A stretch of DNA of 64,000 bases, taken from contig WWBZ02000011.1 of assembly GCA_011503125.2 (NCBI GenBank), forward strand, positions 620,001 to 684,000, given 5' to 3'. The notes beneath the pieces were generated by a model that made no database searches, was not told the DNA's origin, and saw nothing but the letters and a program-made list of their open reading frames with translations. The DNA comes from Botryosphaeria dothidea. Lineage: Eukaryota > Ascomycota > Dothideomycetes > Botryosphaeriales > Botryosphaeriaceae. Made by a program: the position numbers and the translations under genes. Positions within the stretch are counted from its first letter, which is position 1. Each line of letters opens with the position of its first letter. Positions 38,101 through 53,689 of the stretch are shown here, in pieces.

Positions 38101-39767
38101 TGTCCGCTCTTGCGCAGCAGCTCGCTTACAAAGATTCAAGCACCATCAGCTTTGACTTTGATGAGGATGAACAAGACGAGATCGACTTTCAGAGGGACGC
38201 CCTCAATGAGATCGAGCGGCATCGCCGGTTGGATGAGTGGATACCTTCCTACCAGAACATCATCACAGTAACTGCGCTTCAGTGCCAGTCTCTGTTGATG
38301 GAAAATGGCATAATACCACGGAAGATCTTGGACTTCCTGCAGTATGCCAAACCAGGCGCTGCAGAGAGTGTTCGATTGAAGGCTTTGGAGTGTCTCATCG
38401 ATCTCAACATGATGAAACATCCGGCTATCCTGCGGTACCTGATTTTTACCCTCTCTTACGATCCGTCTCCATACATGCGCGAGAATCTCTACTACCTTAT
38501 TGGTCGTGGACTGGCTCGCATTGCGATAGGAGACAAAAAGGAGGATACTTCGAACCAAGTCTTTGGTGGCTTGGTCATCGAGCAGGATACGTCGACGGAG
38601 AGCCGTGCTGCCATGCTCGAGCGGACGCAGACACTGGATGGTGCAATCAAGGCGCTGAAGGTGGAACTCGGGAACAATGACGTGCTCAAGGAACAACTGT
38701 ATAACGCACTCACCTCGCCATTCCCCAGTCTGAAAGAATGGGTCCGGTTGCTCGACATTTGTGGCCTTGTATTCGAACCCAACAGCTCTCTCGAGATTAC
38801 GCTCAAATATCCGTACTACTGGAAGGTTCGGCATCTAGGAAAGGGTCAGTTGCGCTTCTGCCGCAGTACTAACCGCAGGACGAAGCCTCTGAGTCAGATC
38901 AAGGCAGAACAGGCGCCACTCCTACAACAGAAGGAGGCACAAAAGCGGAGACGACCCTCTGCGGCGGATGAGCCGAACAAGCGCCAGCATATTGCGCCTC
39001 CGGCAGCAACAACAAAGCCCAATGGCGTACCTTCGCTGAAGATCAGCCTTAAGCAGAGTCTTTCAGGGGCCTCTTCGTCCACTTCTTCTCCTGTGTCCTC
39101 CTTTAAACCGCCCACTCCCAAACCTACTACAAAAGCACCAACGCCAGGTGCATCCGCGAGACCGCCCACCCCAGTTTCATCAATCAAGCAACCGGCGCCA
39201 GGTCCGTCGGTCAAGGCGCCGAGTGTAGGACCTATCTCAAGGCCTGCATCGCCATTCATGAAACCTTCGTTCCAACCCAAAGTTCCCACGCCAAGCCATT
39301 CGAGAGCGCCTACTCCAAGCTCTGCTACGTCGGAGCGTGTAGACAGGCCCGAAAAACACGACAGACCAGACAAGACGAAGAAAGCTCGACGCAAGATTGT
39401 CAGGCTCAAGGTGAACCCGGAGAAGTTGCGGCAGATAACCTCTCGACCACCAGCATCTCGTGCACCTCCTCATCACAAGGCATCGAGCGCAAAGTCGTCG
39501 CACTCTCAGAAGCACGATAGGCCATCCGGGATCCCGAAGCCGAAGGCCCCGCGGCCGGAGTCCAACAACGCAGCGGCGCGGCCGGAACCGAAGGCTCCTC
39601 CGGCTCAGCAGAAGCCGCTTCACATTCCCATGCCACCACCGCAACCGGCGCAGGTGCCTAGTGCCCCGCCTTCAGCGAGCCCACCTGCATCGATCCCGGG
39701 AGGAGAGAGGAAGCCGTTGAAGTTGAAGCTGAAGTTAGGGGGGCTGAAGAAGAAGGAAGGCGAGTAG
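35199..39767 (+). CDS. TAF2: Transcription initiation factor TFIID subunit 2
   Basis: Three exons, 35199-36083, 36134-36364 and 36420-39767, giving 1487 residues. The N-terminal 750 residues or so have the M1-aminopeptidase-like fold of TAF2 without an active zinc site. Recognisable stretches include FTAKVELDIDFLARSVHG, LFPCVDDGSARYPWEI, SYPFTSYKIVFVDD and GINVIPKTSQDWW. HEAT-like helical repeats follow, up to about residue 1185. The C-terminus is a long Pro/Ser/Thr-rich tail with a Lys-rich end (KLKLKLGGLKKKEGE). TAF2 binds core promoter DNA around the initiator and anchors TFIID with TAF1. An acidic and Asn/Gly-rich insertion (about residues 230-285) sits in the N-terminal domain. Both introns are phase 0. 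The SAS4-like gene lies 0.85 kb upstream on the same strand. Confidence 0.95.
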
Positions 39768-39940
39768 TGTGAGGTGGCGGTGGCTCGGATCAGGGCAACG
39801 GGGTAGCTGTTTTGTAATACCTCGCAGGAAAAAAGGAAAAAAGAAAAAGAAAAAGGAGATACTTCGTTTCAGGCTTTTCCGATGCAACAAAAAGACCTAT
39901 GGTAATGCAACTTTGAATCAAAAGAAAAGTGGACAAAGTC

Positions 39941-39962
39941 GGGGGGGGTTTTTTTTGGGGGG
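39941..39962 (+). repeat. G8T8G6 homopolymer tract
   Basis: Eight G, eight T and six G in succession, about 175 bases after the TAF2 stop codon. Purine/pyrimidine asymmetry of this kind can form unusual DNA or RNA structure. It is preceded by A-rich sequence at 39830-39860. Confidence 0.85.
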
Positions 39963-40408
39963 AGTTCTCTTTTCTCTCTCGTCGCGGCAAGGCGTTCTTG
40001 GAATGGGGAACATAGCGGAGGAGTCCTTTATTTCGTTCTCAAACTGATGAATGAGGAGGGGATGGCGGGATTATTTCTCACGGCCTCCATCATCAATGGG
40101 TTTTCTTTCGGGCATTTGCCATTCTCATGCCACAGGCTGCTGCGCAAATCGAGGAAAGAGTAGTCGAGGCGGCAGGATAATATTCGTGGCTCTTGGCTTT
40201 TGGAGGAGAGTGGCAGGCTGGTGGTAGGCCAGGGTAGTGGAGGAAGTAGGCGCAAAAATCAGTGACTTAGTGGCTACTCTCCTCATTAGTAGCACCGTAT
40301 ACAGCGGGGATTTGCAGTGATTACACTCGTGCAATCAGCAACCGCGCTTCCAGCACAAGCTATCGTTTTCATATCCAGGATTGTAGTGAAATGACTGTAT
40401 TCTACAGG

Positions 40409-40485
40409 GGAGTGGAAGCATTCATCCGGATGTAAGTGTATCGCATTTCCACTAACAAAGCTGTCCGGACGAATACTTCCACTCC
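40409..40485. mobile_element. Short hairpin element, MITE-like
   Basis: Arms of 24 bases (40409-40432 and 40462-40485) are inverted repeats matching at 20 of 24 positions. All four differences are transitions. The loop is about 29 bases. An arm copy recurs at 32028-32053. This fits a tiny non-autonomous DNA transposon or its remnant. No target-site duplication was clear by eye. Confidence 0.5.
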
Positions 40486-41036
40486 ACTCCCTATCATAGG
40501 ATAAATTCGATCTTTTCCTGACCTGTTGGTGGAGATCTCGCACTGAGTCCAACCGTTGGCTGCAATGCTCGCCTGTAGAATTCTACGATGGCCCTTTGCA
40601 GTCTTATCGCCAGTGATCTGCTCTCCCACTCGACGATTGGAAAGGGAATTCGTTGATCCGCCCAATTCTCTGCGCTGTGGGCTCTGCAGCGTCAAACGAC
40701 AGGGCCCAAGAGACGCGGAACAGGATTGTTTCCGGGACAGAAAGTTGGCCGGGCGACTGGAAGCCAGGCCGGCCTGCCTTTTTAGAAATTTTTTTTTCGC
40801 CTTCGCGGTGTCAAAGCCGTGCACGTGAAGCGACTTTGGCAAATGGCAAGGCGGCCGGCAAAGGCAGCGTGGCGCACGGGCCGAATTCTGGCGAGGAGCA
40901 GGGATGCGGTCGCGCCTCCGCCTTTACTAACCACGGCCCAGGCGAATTTTCAATTTTTAAAAGTTCACGCTGAGCGCGCGTCCTCTCCTCCCCACCCCTC
41001 AACTCAAACCCTTCCAAAAAATATCCCCCAGCAACC

Positions 41037-43181
<2,145 letters not shown>

Positions 43182-43924
43182 ATGGTTGGCGCAGCTGGGC
43201 GTGCGCAGGGGTTTCAGGTTTTCGTTTCCTAGGTTCTTCTCTTTTCATACTTAGACTGGCGGGTGCATTTGGGCTTCAAAAAAGTGACTGTTATGATGGC
43301 TTGACATGCACCTTCCGTTAGTCTTCCGCGGTTACGAGTGAGTGGTTCTTGGCCTGATATGCACTTCCAAAAGGCTACCCCGGCATATTCAAGCGATCCG
43401 GATGGGATAAAAAAAAGATCGCGGATACGTAGGACGCGTAACGTGGTCGGGAATTATGAAACATCTCTATACCTTCAACGATATTCCGTCAGTGTGAACC
43501 GTGTTGCATCAGATACTTGCCGCATATGTGAGCCGCCGCTGTTCATCCTGTTTTGGGTGTTGTTCACATGCATGGGTGCCTCCGATATCGTAACTTCTCC
43601 AGCTTCCCCACGACCATCATCACTTAACGGAATCATGCCACAAACACGTCGCACTCCAATCGGATCACATCGCAATGCTCCCTTCCCCAGTTTCTCACTG
43701 TGCCACCATGTTCCGATCGGAGATCAATGTCCCCCATGCTCTGAATGAGGATGCAGCAAGTGCGACGTCGGACTGACGTAACCCGATGTGAGCTGTCGGA
43801 CTGCCACCACTTAATATCTCTGAGCACCTTGACGTCCAAGACAGTAAACAAACGTTATCAAGGAGCTTCCATCTGATACCTGTCACCCCGTTTCGTCCTT
43901 GCTAGCACCTAGTCCTTGCCCACA
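43182..43924. other. Intergenic region between Ssb and the ComA-like gene
   Basis: A 743-base gap on the same strand. It holds a 137-residue open frame at 43338-43748 with no family resemblance, which I do not call. No repeat or RNA gene was seen. Confidence 0.5.
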
Positions 43925-44984
43925 ATGTCCTTCCTGCGCGCCACCGCTCGACCAACCCTCAACACCTCTTCCTCCCTCTTCTCCAGAGCCACCTCCTCCC
44001 CCCTCTCCCTCTCGCGCCCCTTCTCCGCCCACCACCCCCGCCTCAACAGCGACACCGCCCCCAAAATCCTCCTCGAGGACAAAACCACCGGCTTCGGCCA
44101 CATTCGCCACAACCCCCGCCCGCCCAAGCCCCGCAACGTCGGCGTCACCGAGATCCGCGGCCCCTACTACAGCGTCATGGGGCCCAACTACCTGTCCGAC
44201 GTCCTGCGCACCATGGGCCATCAGGTGGACGGGCTGAAGTTCGCGGGCGGCTCGTTCGCGCTGTTCGGCGAGCAGGCGCTGCGCGAGCTGGTCGACCTCG
44301 CGCACGCGCACGGCGTGTACGTTAGCACGGGCGGCTGGATCGAACACGTCCTCGCGGGCACGGGCGGGGAGGTCGGAGCGGGCATCGACCGGTACCTCGA
44401 CAGGTGCAAGGATCTGGGCATGGACGTGATCGAGGTCAGTACGGGCTTCCTGAGCCTGCCGAACGCGGATTGGCTGCGGTTGGTGGAGAGGGTGCAGCAG
44501 AAGGGGCTCAAGGCGAAGCCGGAGCTGGGAATTCAGTTTGGGGCGGGTGGGGATACGGAGGCGAGTGATCTGGAGGCGATGGGGTCGAGTGATCCGAGCC
44601 GCGTGACGAGTATGGCCAAGGAGTTTGTGAAGGCCGGGGTGGAGAGGTGTATGATTGAGAGCGAGGGGATTACGGAGAACGTGAAGAGTTGGCGGACGGA
44701 TGTCATTCAGGCGATTTTGCGGGAGGTGCCGCTGGAGAATGTCATGTTTGAGGCGGCGGACCCGAAGGTTTTTAACTGGTGAGTCTGGTTCCCCTCCTCG
44801 GCTGGCTGGGATGAGTGCGTCGAGGACGAGGTTACTGACTGGATTTACCAGGTATATCCGTGAGTTTGGCGTTGACGTCAACCTCTTTGTGGACCACTCG
44901 CAGATTGTGCAGCTGTCCTGCCTGCGCCATGGCATCTGGGGAATGGCGGACACTTTTGGAAAGATCACCACTTTCCGTCCTTAG
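43925..44984 (+). CDS. Phosphosulfolactate synthase (ComA)/HSA32 family protein, probably mitochondrial
   Basis: Two exons, 43925-44778 and 44852-44984, giving 328 residues. Residues 1-40 are rich in Ser, Arg, Thr and Leu with no acidic residue, a typical mitochondrial presequence. The rest is a ComA-type TIM barrel, with stretches such as VGVTEIRGPYYSVMG, DGLKFAGGSFALF, VYVSTGGWIEHVL, MDVIEVSTGFLSLP and VNLFVDHSQIVQLSCLR. In methanogens ComA joins sulfite to phosphoenolpyruvate for coenzyme M. Fungi do not make coenzyme M, and plant homologues (HSA32) act in heat-stress memory, so the fungal reaction is unknown. The ATG at 43925 is the first in frame. The 72-base intron splits a Trp codon. 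The Ssb chaperone gene lies upstream in tandem. Confidence 0.88.
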
Positions 44985-47900
44985 GTCGAAGAATGCCAGT
45001 GAAGGAGTGTCGTCTATATATTAAATACAAGTAAACACGATGTTTCAGCTCTTTGTTATGCTTTTCAGACATTTCTTGCACGCCATTTGTGTAGACTGGA
45101 CGCTTGTGCAGTGGGAAACTCTCGGCGATGATAAAGGTGCCCGATGAAATATCTGGACAAGCAATATCAGCAGCGGCTCTGCCGATGATGAGAGCAAGAG
45201 AGTTCGGGGTGCCAGCACAGACAATCGATCCGAGCTCGAACAGGCCAGGAACTGCGAGAAAGACCCAGGTGACGGTGAATTCTGCGTAGAGCTTGCCAAA
45301 CATGAGCTGGAAGCAGCATGCTAAGCTTCCAGATGGGGAAAGGGCCGGGGCGGAGGCCTTTTTGACTCCCGCTCCGTCGCGGCCGCATCTCCTTCTTACC
45401 CATCCCTGGCGGCGTCAAAGATTCAATTTTGCCCTTGAAATTGCTGTGGCCTCCCCACACCCCATCAGCCTGCAATGCCGGAGAACCCCAGGGCTTGTCA
45501 CGGGCTAAGACAAAGTGTTTCTGGCCCAGCACGCAAGCGCTAGGTATCTTCTATGCTACATCTGTACAATTCTTCCAACCGCCATTTACCCTGTTACAAT
45601 ACTCATAACTGTTACGTTAGACTTTCCAGCCTACTTGGTAAACCGTCACGGCTGGACTATAAGCCCACTATTCTTTCTACATGTTCAAATCTTGCTCTCA
45701 TCGCAAGGCTCTAGCTTGAAAAGACTCCTCCCCTACGAATTGAGGGAGCAGGTGGGCAAGCTGCACCGGCTTGACTCCCGGAGTCCCCGAGTGGAACCCT
45801 GGATGGGCATAAGCGCTAACACACGGCCCCAACCCGGCGTGTACTCAGATGCATCGGATATAGATGGAGGTGAAGACATCCTGTCCGTACGACGAGTCCC
45901 AGTAGAAACTGCAAAAGTCTGCGAAGGAATAATATCCAACTTTATGTCACCATTCCTGAATTCTTCAAGCCGCTTTGTCAAAGCTTGGACCCCCGGCGAT
46001 ACATAGCCACCAGAACGTCCGTATGAAGGATAAGAATGCTACGACCGGCGGATTGGACTGAATATTTCCTGATGCTCTGGTACGCTCTCATCAATAGGAA
46101 GAACTCACCTTTAGTCTTGCTGCCCAAGCGCTGGACTACGTAGCATTAATGGTCATATTGCAACCAGGGTCCTATTCCCAACAACGCCTTCGGCCTGGAG
46201 ATTTTCTTACCATGGGCAGCAGAAAAATAAAAGCGGAGGAGTGATACTGCTTGGTACTATGAAAGGTCATAGCCGCACATAAATCTCTGGGACGCTGAGG
46301 GGGATCCATCCCGGTGGCCAGAGTATAAAGTCCGTTGAGCCGACATCCTACAGCCCGCAGTGCGCTGACTGACCTGAGGGCAGTCCACGCACCCAAACAG
46401 CTGATAAGAGCCTTAGAAACCGAAGGTCAAGTGGGAAACCCCCAGAAAGACTGTACAATGCCGTGCCGTGCGCGGCACCCTCATCCTTGGCTGCCATATG
46501 CGCTTTCTGTGCCCAAGACTCAAGATCTCCGGTGGCACTGGTGAAACATGTTTGTAGTGCGCATAATCCGCGAAGGCAGTCGAAGGACCATAGACTCTTT
46601 TTCTCTTTATTATAGGTATATCTCAAGGATGAAGATATCGTCAGGAAGCAGTAGTGAGTTGATTTCTTGACTTCAATTAAGCTCTTCTTGTATCTTCTTA
46701 TAAAGAAAGCACAGAATAAGGTTTCCCTGCCTTTGTGAATCATGGAAAAACCGTGGTAATGGCCCTCTCCAGGGCGCTCCCGCTTCTCGGGAGACAGCCC
46801 AAGGGAATTCTATTGTTGCTCAAGACATCGCCGTCCCTGGACGACTGTTATACTCCCAGAATTAGCCATTGAGAGCCCCGCCGGCGAAGACCTTCGCGAT
46901 TCCGCACTTCCCAACACGAGGGAGGTGGCCTCCGAGTTCCTCCAATCTCGAACGGAGCACGGTGCAAACAACGGACGAGCAAAAACTCCACGCACGCAAC
47001 GATAGTGGGGATTGAAATGTCATCCTCTTCTTCTGCACCATATATCACCACTACTATGTGGAACAATCTGCTTCAAGGACTTGCGGGATCCGCTGCTGTG
47101 GAGCGGCAACCTCGCACACACCGTCCCGACAAAATCGCACCTGACCGGACCAGCCTATCACGGAATGTACCTGGACAGAGCTCATTCTTCAAGGTGCTGT
47201 GCAGCTCTACAATCATGCAGTTCCACCCGCAGCTGCACCATGGCCAGGCCGCGTCCACTATACACCGCAATCTAGCAGGGGTCGCCATAACCCCCTTCTG
47301 GAAAGCAATGCAGAGGCGGGACATTGCTCGCACGACGCAGAGAAAAACCATGGGCGAAAGCGGAGAAGCAGCACTTAAGAAGACTGAATCAACGGGGGAG
47401 GAATAAGACTAGAAAAAAAATTTCCCCCCAAGAAAAAAGAAATCGATTCGAAAATAAGTACATTGTTTCTTTTGTGCATCGTCTTTACATGCGTGTTCTA
47501 TTTTCTCACTCGTAGGAGTAAAGGCAGTGAAGATTGTTAGTACAAATGGCAGGCTGAGGGACTCACGATAGTGAAATGGATGGAGTCAAATTAGACACTG
47601 CCCTAGTAGTACAGATAAATGATCAATATCAACGTCATTCAAACCACATTGGCAATGGAAATATCCCTTGGTTCACCTTTGCTTTAAATTCGGGGTTTGC
47701 CCGCGCCCTCTCCAAACAAGAAAAGAATCGCTGTTACCGCCGCCTACCATCCTGCCTATAGTAACCCCGCCGACGCTTGTAAATGCATTTCGATAAGCTT
47801 GGAGAAGAAGACGACAGAAAAGCACAAGTACTAAATAATAAAACCGCACGCCACTTTCTTTCGGAGACTTGCCATGCCCTAACGTGCGAATATGCAAACC

Positions 47901-48054
47901 CAAGGGGGCATTTCCGTTTTTGTTTTCCTATCGTAACAGAAAAAGAAGAAAGAAAAACAAGGTGTCCCTCCTTCCTCTACCGCGTCTTCTTATCCATCTG
48001 CTCAATTCAACCTGGTGGACGACGCGTACTTGGTACCTCTCCCCAGACCCCTGC
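44985..48054. other. Gene-free convergent intergenic region
   Basis: About 3 kb between the ComA-like and Rsc4-like genes. Open frames at 45515-46006 (163 codons) and 47005-47406 (133 codons) show no family resemblance or domain, and no intron signals extend them convincingly. Parts at 46550-46740 and 47430-47860 are AT-rich. It may be 3' UTRs or decayed sequence. Confidence 0.45.
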
Positions 48055-50912
48055 TCAACCAGCCCTCATCAAATTCACGAAGATGGTGCACTTCTCCATC
48101 TCCACCGTATCGCGCTCCTTCGGCGGTGGCTGGCCACGCACCTGCATCGGCGCCGTGCCTGCGACGACCTCGACGTCGATGCGGTTGACGCCGGGTTGTA
48201 ACCTTGCCTCGAAGAGCGGGTGGCCCTTCTCACGAGGCTGTTGCTGCTGTTGTTGCTTCTCGGGTGAGCTGTCCGGGTTCGACTGCTGTTGCGTAGGCGG
48301 TTGGTAAACTTCGGATATGCGGGTGTTGTTGACAGTGACGAAGAGGCGCCAGGGCCGTTGTGTTTGAGCAACGGGGACAAAAGGCTTGATCTGAATAGAC
48401 GAATGCGTGCCCGGCAGGGAGAGGGTGATAGACTGTTGGGTGAGCATTGGCGAGGCGGGGATGTTGAATTTGAATGGACGGGAAAGCTTCAGTGCTGGGT
48501 GGCTGTTGATGGCGATGTTGGGGAGGACTGCGTCTGCGATATCTGGCCAGGGTCAGTGATTGTGTGAGAGATTTGGAGAGTAGGCAATGACTTACTGAAT
48601 CCAGGTTGGCGGTGCTTATTATCAAAGCCGTTCGGCGGGTGTGCAGAGTTCTGGTGAGAGACGCCTAAGTGACCGTTCGTGTATGGACTTCCACTCGCAG
48701 GACGAGAGGCACCGACCGGCGGGGCCATTGAAGCACCGAGAGGATGGGATGTAGCGCCTGATCTCGAATCCGGAACTGCACTAGAAGGCCGTATGCTATC
48801 GAGCGCAGGCGACTGGCCTGCTTGGTTCTCACTCTTTACACCATTTGGAGCCGGCGATGCCGCAGACCCACTCCGTGCAGTTGCCTGTAACTTAAGTCAG
48901 TGGTTGAATTGGTGTACGCCCAGACGCCGGGCCAAGGGATTTCTTACGGGTCCTCCAGATGATGGCGGCCTTTGGCCATTGATTCCAGCCTGAACATGTC
49001 TCTGCTGCCTCTCAAGAGCATCATTATCGACAATGACGCCGGGCGTGCTTGAGCTACGCGCACCGGGAGTTCCTGGGGCTGACGCGTTAGGGGCTGGGCT
49101 ATTCTTGTTTCCGCCCAGGCGGAGCTTAATGCCAGACGGCTTTTGGTCCTGCGACTGTCTTTGCTGCTGCGAGCTCATGGTGAGCTTGATCGTCTGCTTG
49201 GGAGCGGGGATTTTCTGCGTGACATCTGATAGTCGCTGCTTGAAATGTTCCTGGAAGATTGTCAGTGGACTTAATGTAACATGAGATTTTGTGACTGACC
49301 TCAAATTCGTTGGCCAGGTTGTACATTTCACTACCATCCTCATTGAACTCGCGGGCGTTCGTCCAGATGAGGCTAACGCACTCCTCCAGCTGCTGCCAGT
49401 TCTTAAAGTCACTCGTGCCACTATATCCATCCTTGCGAGTTATGAAACCCTGGACTTTCTTCATAACCTGGTTCAAGGACATGGGTGTCTTAATCGCAGC
49501 GTAGTACTCCTTGAGACTACGATTTGGAAGGTTCACAAACGGCTGATAGATTGGGAGACCCCTGCTGAGCTGTGAGCAGCCATCCTGCTCGGGAATTGCT
49601 ACACGAATGGACATACTCCTCTGGGTCAAGAAAGTGGATGAATTCTTGGATCAACGCCTCTTGGGCCTCTTGGAACGTCTTTCCGGCGAAGTCGGTTTCT
49701 TTACCGGGCGTAGACTCCTTTCGAGGCGTGGCATGCCTGTCCGACTTGCGTGTCCTGGTAGGTGTAGCCTGAGGTGTCTGGGCTTCGATTTGGGCAATTG
49801 CAGCAGAGCGTTTCGGACGCTCGCTCAGTTGGCGAGTGACGCTGTTAGGAACACCAGTTCCATCTTCACCGGGAATGGGAGTAGCAATAGCCGAGTATGA
49901 CGGGTTCCTGTAAGCTGGATTGTTCTTGGTCATGAAGTTCGAGGCTGTTTTGCGAACACGCTCAGCATCAGCATAGATGGCGGAGTTCTTGTCGTTGAAC
50001 TGCTTCGCGTTGTTGACCATGCGCTTGACATCGCTCTCGACGGCAGCGAGATTGGGATACTCTCTGGCTTGAAGCTTGGCCTGTGGTGGAGTTAGCGAGA
50101 ACTCCGTGGTTGCGCAGACTGAAACTGCGGCAGTCCATATTCATGCACAACACTGCCCCTCCAACCAAGCTTCCAGTGACTGCGGAAATATAAAGAGCGG
50201 TGAGAGTGGCCGAAGGGCGTACCTCGATGGTGCTGAAGGCGATGGGCAGCTTGATCTCTTCGTAGTACTCGGGAATGGAGTCCTGTAGGCATGTTAGACG
50301 GCAAATGCGGTGACGGCGGAGAAGCTTCTCGGAGGTTGGTACCTTGTCTGGAAGTTCCAGAAAGCTGGTTGCAATGGGGCGGCCACTGCAGTTGGAGGAG
50401 GCAAGTTAGCGATGGGCTGCATGCGCACAGGGCGGAGGTAGAGCGGGACTTACGTCTTGTCCTTCGCGGCCTTCATGGTCTCCAGGAACTTCATGCCCTT
50501 GACGAAGGTCGTCTCGGGCGTCTCCTTGTCGCCATTGTCGTCCTCCTGCAGGGTCGCATCGTGTCAGCGGTCGTGGGCAAAATTGCGGCTGGTGGGGGGT
50601 GGTTGCAGCGGGCTTGAGGCCTGCAAGGCGAGCTCGCGGCGGCTGCGGTGGTTTGAGGAGGGGAGCGTGCGGGTAGGGTCGACAGCCTGGTGCTGGTCAA
50701 GGCCGAAGCCCGTTAAGCGTCGCGCGTTGGACCAGGAAGCTCAACCGCGACGCATCCGCAGCCCTCACTGCAGCACCCAGCGCAGCGTCGCAATGGCGCC
50801 TCGCACGCCTTGTAGCACGCGCACTCACCGGCAGCTTCTGTCTTTTGGATGCGCGACCCTCGCTTTCGGGCGATGCCGCCGTTGCGGCTTTGCGCTTCGA
50901 CTCGCGCTCCAT
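48055..50912 (-). CDS. RSC4-like: Double-bromodomain RSC chromatin-remodelling subunit (Rsc4-like)
   Basis: Nine exons on minus: 50912-50829, 50545-50454, 50385-50343, 50282-50223, 50080-49617, 49564-49300, 49250-48948, 48884-48596, 48542-48055, giving 695 residues. The N-terminus is basic (MERESKRKAATAA). Bromodomain 1 covers about residues 41-140, with YYEEIKLPIAFSTIE and the acetyl-lysine-contact region NAKQFNDKNSAIY. Bromodomain 2 covers about 235-350, with PFVNLPNRSLKEYY and NAREFNEDGSEMYNLA. Then follow a Gln/Ser/Pro-rich linker and a C-terminal beta-rich domain ending near VEMEKCTIFVNLMRAG. Two bromodomains plus such a C-terminal domain match Rsc4, which reads acetylated H3 for the RSC remodeller. 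The junction between exons 5 and 6 is the least certain; I chose the acceptor that keeps GLPIYQPF in frame. Confidence 0.88.
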
Positions 50913-51302
50913 CGTCGATGCGGGTACTGGCGCAGGCTCGGGATGCGCAGCGGACTTCGGGGCTCGGCGGGCGGGAATGCGCTTCGGGGGGTCGCGGTGG
51001 TGCGCAGCAGCGTGTCGCCAGCAGCAGCTCAATCGCGTCTCGATCGCGGTGCCAAGCAAGGTGTTGGCCCAAACTCCAGCTGGGCCCACGTGACCGCCCG
51101 CCCACTTCACCAACAACTTTAATTGCGAACGCGAACAGACAGAAGCCTTGCGACCGCGGATACCGCTTGTGTCGATTGTGCTCTTCCTACAGGGTATCGC
51201 TAATCAACGAGAATACCGTGAAATGAAATCCCATGGCAGCATACACGCCCGCCCGCCGTTCTCTAATATCCCTCCCGAAAGTAGTATTTAACAATGGTCC
51301 CC
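50913..51302. other. Short intergenic region, Rsc4-like promoter and kinase 3' flank
   Basis: A 390-base gap between two genes on the minus strand. It contains the Rsc4-like promoter and the end of the kinase transcript. Nothing else is seen. Confidence 0.5.
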
Positions 51303-52790
<1,488 letters not shown>

Positions 52791-53689
52791 TTTGGCGGTG
52801 GTGGCTCCTGCTTTGTCGCGACTGTATTCAGGTAAGGATAGTGTGGTGAATTGCGGTCAGGCTGAGAGCGCGCGACGGAGGGTAGAGCGGAGAGCGGAGG
52901 CGTAGGAGTTGAGATAAAAGGGCGAGCGAAGCGACGGCCCGAAGAGGAGGCAGCAAAGCCAGGTACAGCAGCGGAGGCGAGGAAGACAGAGAGGTCGTGA
53001 GGAAAGAAAGTACAGGTCTCACGAGGGCGCCTGCTTGGGATTGAGCGGCTGGAGCTGATAATTGTGCTGGTAGGCGGGGCACGGTTTCCGCTCTGCGCGA
53101 GGCTGACACCGTGCGGCTGATATGGGGGTGGCTCAGCCTAGGCGGCTTCGTAAACGCTATGCTAGTGTCTCAGAACGCGCGAAACGTGATTGCAAGAGCG
53201 CGAACACCAGGCCGTCGAGCCGTTTCGTTTCGTCAGAGTACGTGGCTGCTATCTGAGGACCCTGAAGTGCCCGCAGCTGCGGGTGTGCCCCGCCGTGATT
53301 GGCGCCCAGACGAGTGCTGCCCATCCCACTGAGAGAGTAGCACAGTAGGCACTTCGACATCCGCGCAAGCGGCAGCGTCATTGGCGTTGTCGGCGGGGAT
53401 GCTGTCCAGCTTGCGCCTGCCAGCTTTCTCACCTGCGGCCCGTCGGCTCTGCCGTGCAATGCAGTAACAAGGAAACGGCGACCAAAACCAGGTCGCTCGA
53501 TGGCAGACGTCATAACCGTCGCGGTGGCTTCAGAAACATTTTATAAACACCACTTGCTTTGCACAACATCGCCTCCAAAGTTCCAATCGATATCATCGTT
53601 GCCAGTGTTTCCATTACTAGCTCCAGATCGACCGACCTTGCACCTAAACCGCGCCGTCCTGTCCGCTAGAACGACCAAATCCAGCCAAG
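52791..53689. promoter_or_regulatory. Divergent promoter region between the kinase and a small membrane protein
   Basis: 0.9 kb between divergent starts. The part next to the kinase (52800-53000) is rich in GAGAGCG/CTC-type sequence, which is probably its 5' leader. No gene is seen. Confidence 0.45.

Larger units (their letters stand above)
39768..41036. promoter_or_regulatory. Intergenic region and promoter of the Ssb Hsp70 gene
   Basis: This holds the 3' flank of TAF2, with a G8T8G6 tract, an 84-base hairpin element and the promoter of the Hsp70 gene. A single GAAnnTTC-type palindrome (GAATTTTC, 40944-40951) about 90 bases before the start resembles one heat-shock-element pair, but one copy alone is weak evidence. 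The leader just before the ATG is C/A-rich. Confidence 0.45.

Noticed and set aside
43338..43748. 136-codon open frame on plus between Ssb and the ComA-like gene
   Set aside because: It lies in the probable 3' flank of Ssb and shows no domain, signal or splice pattern.
45515..46006. 163-codon open frame on plus
   Set aside because: Hydrophobic and polar stretches appear random, there is no homology I recognise, and it starts from sequence without a promoter-like leader.
47005..47406. 133-codon open frame on plus
   Set aside because: No family resemblance, no supporting introns and low-complexity composition; not enough to call a gene.
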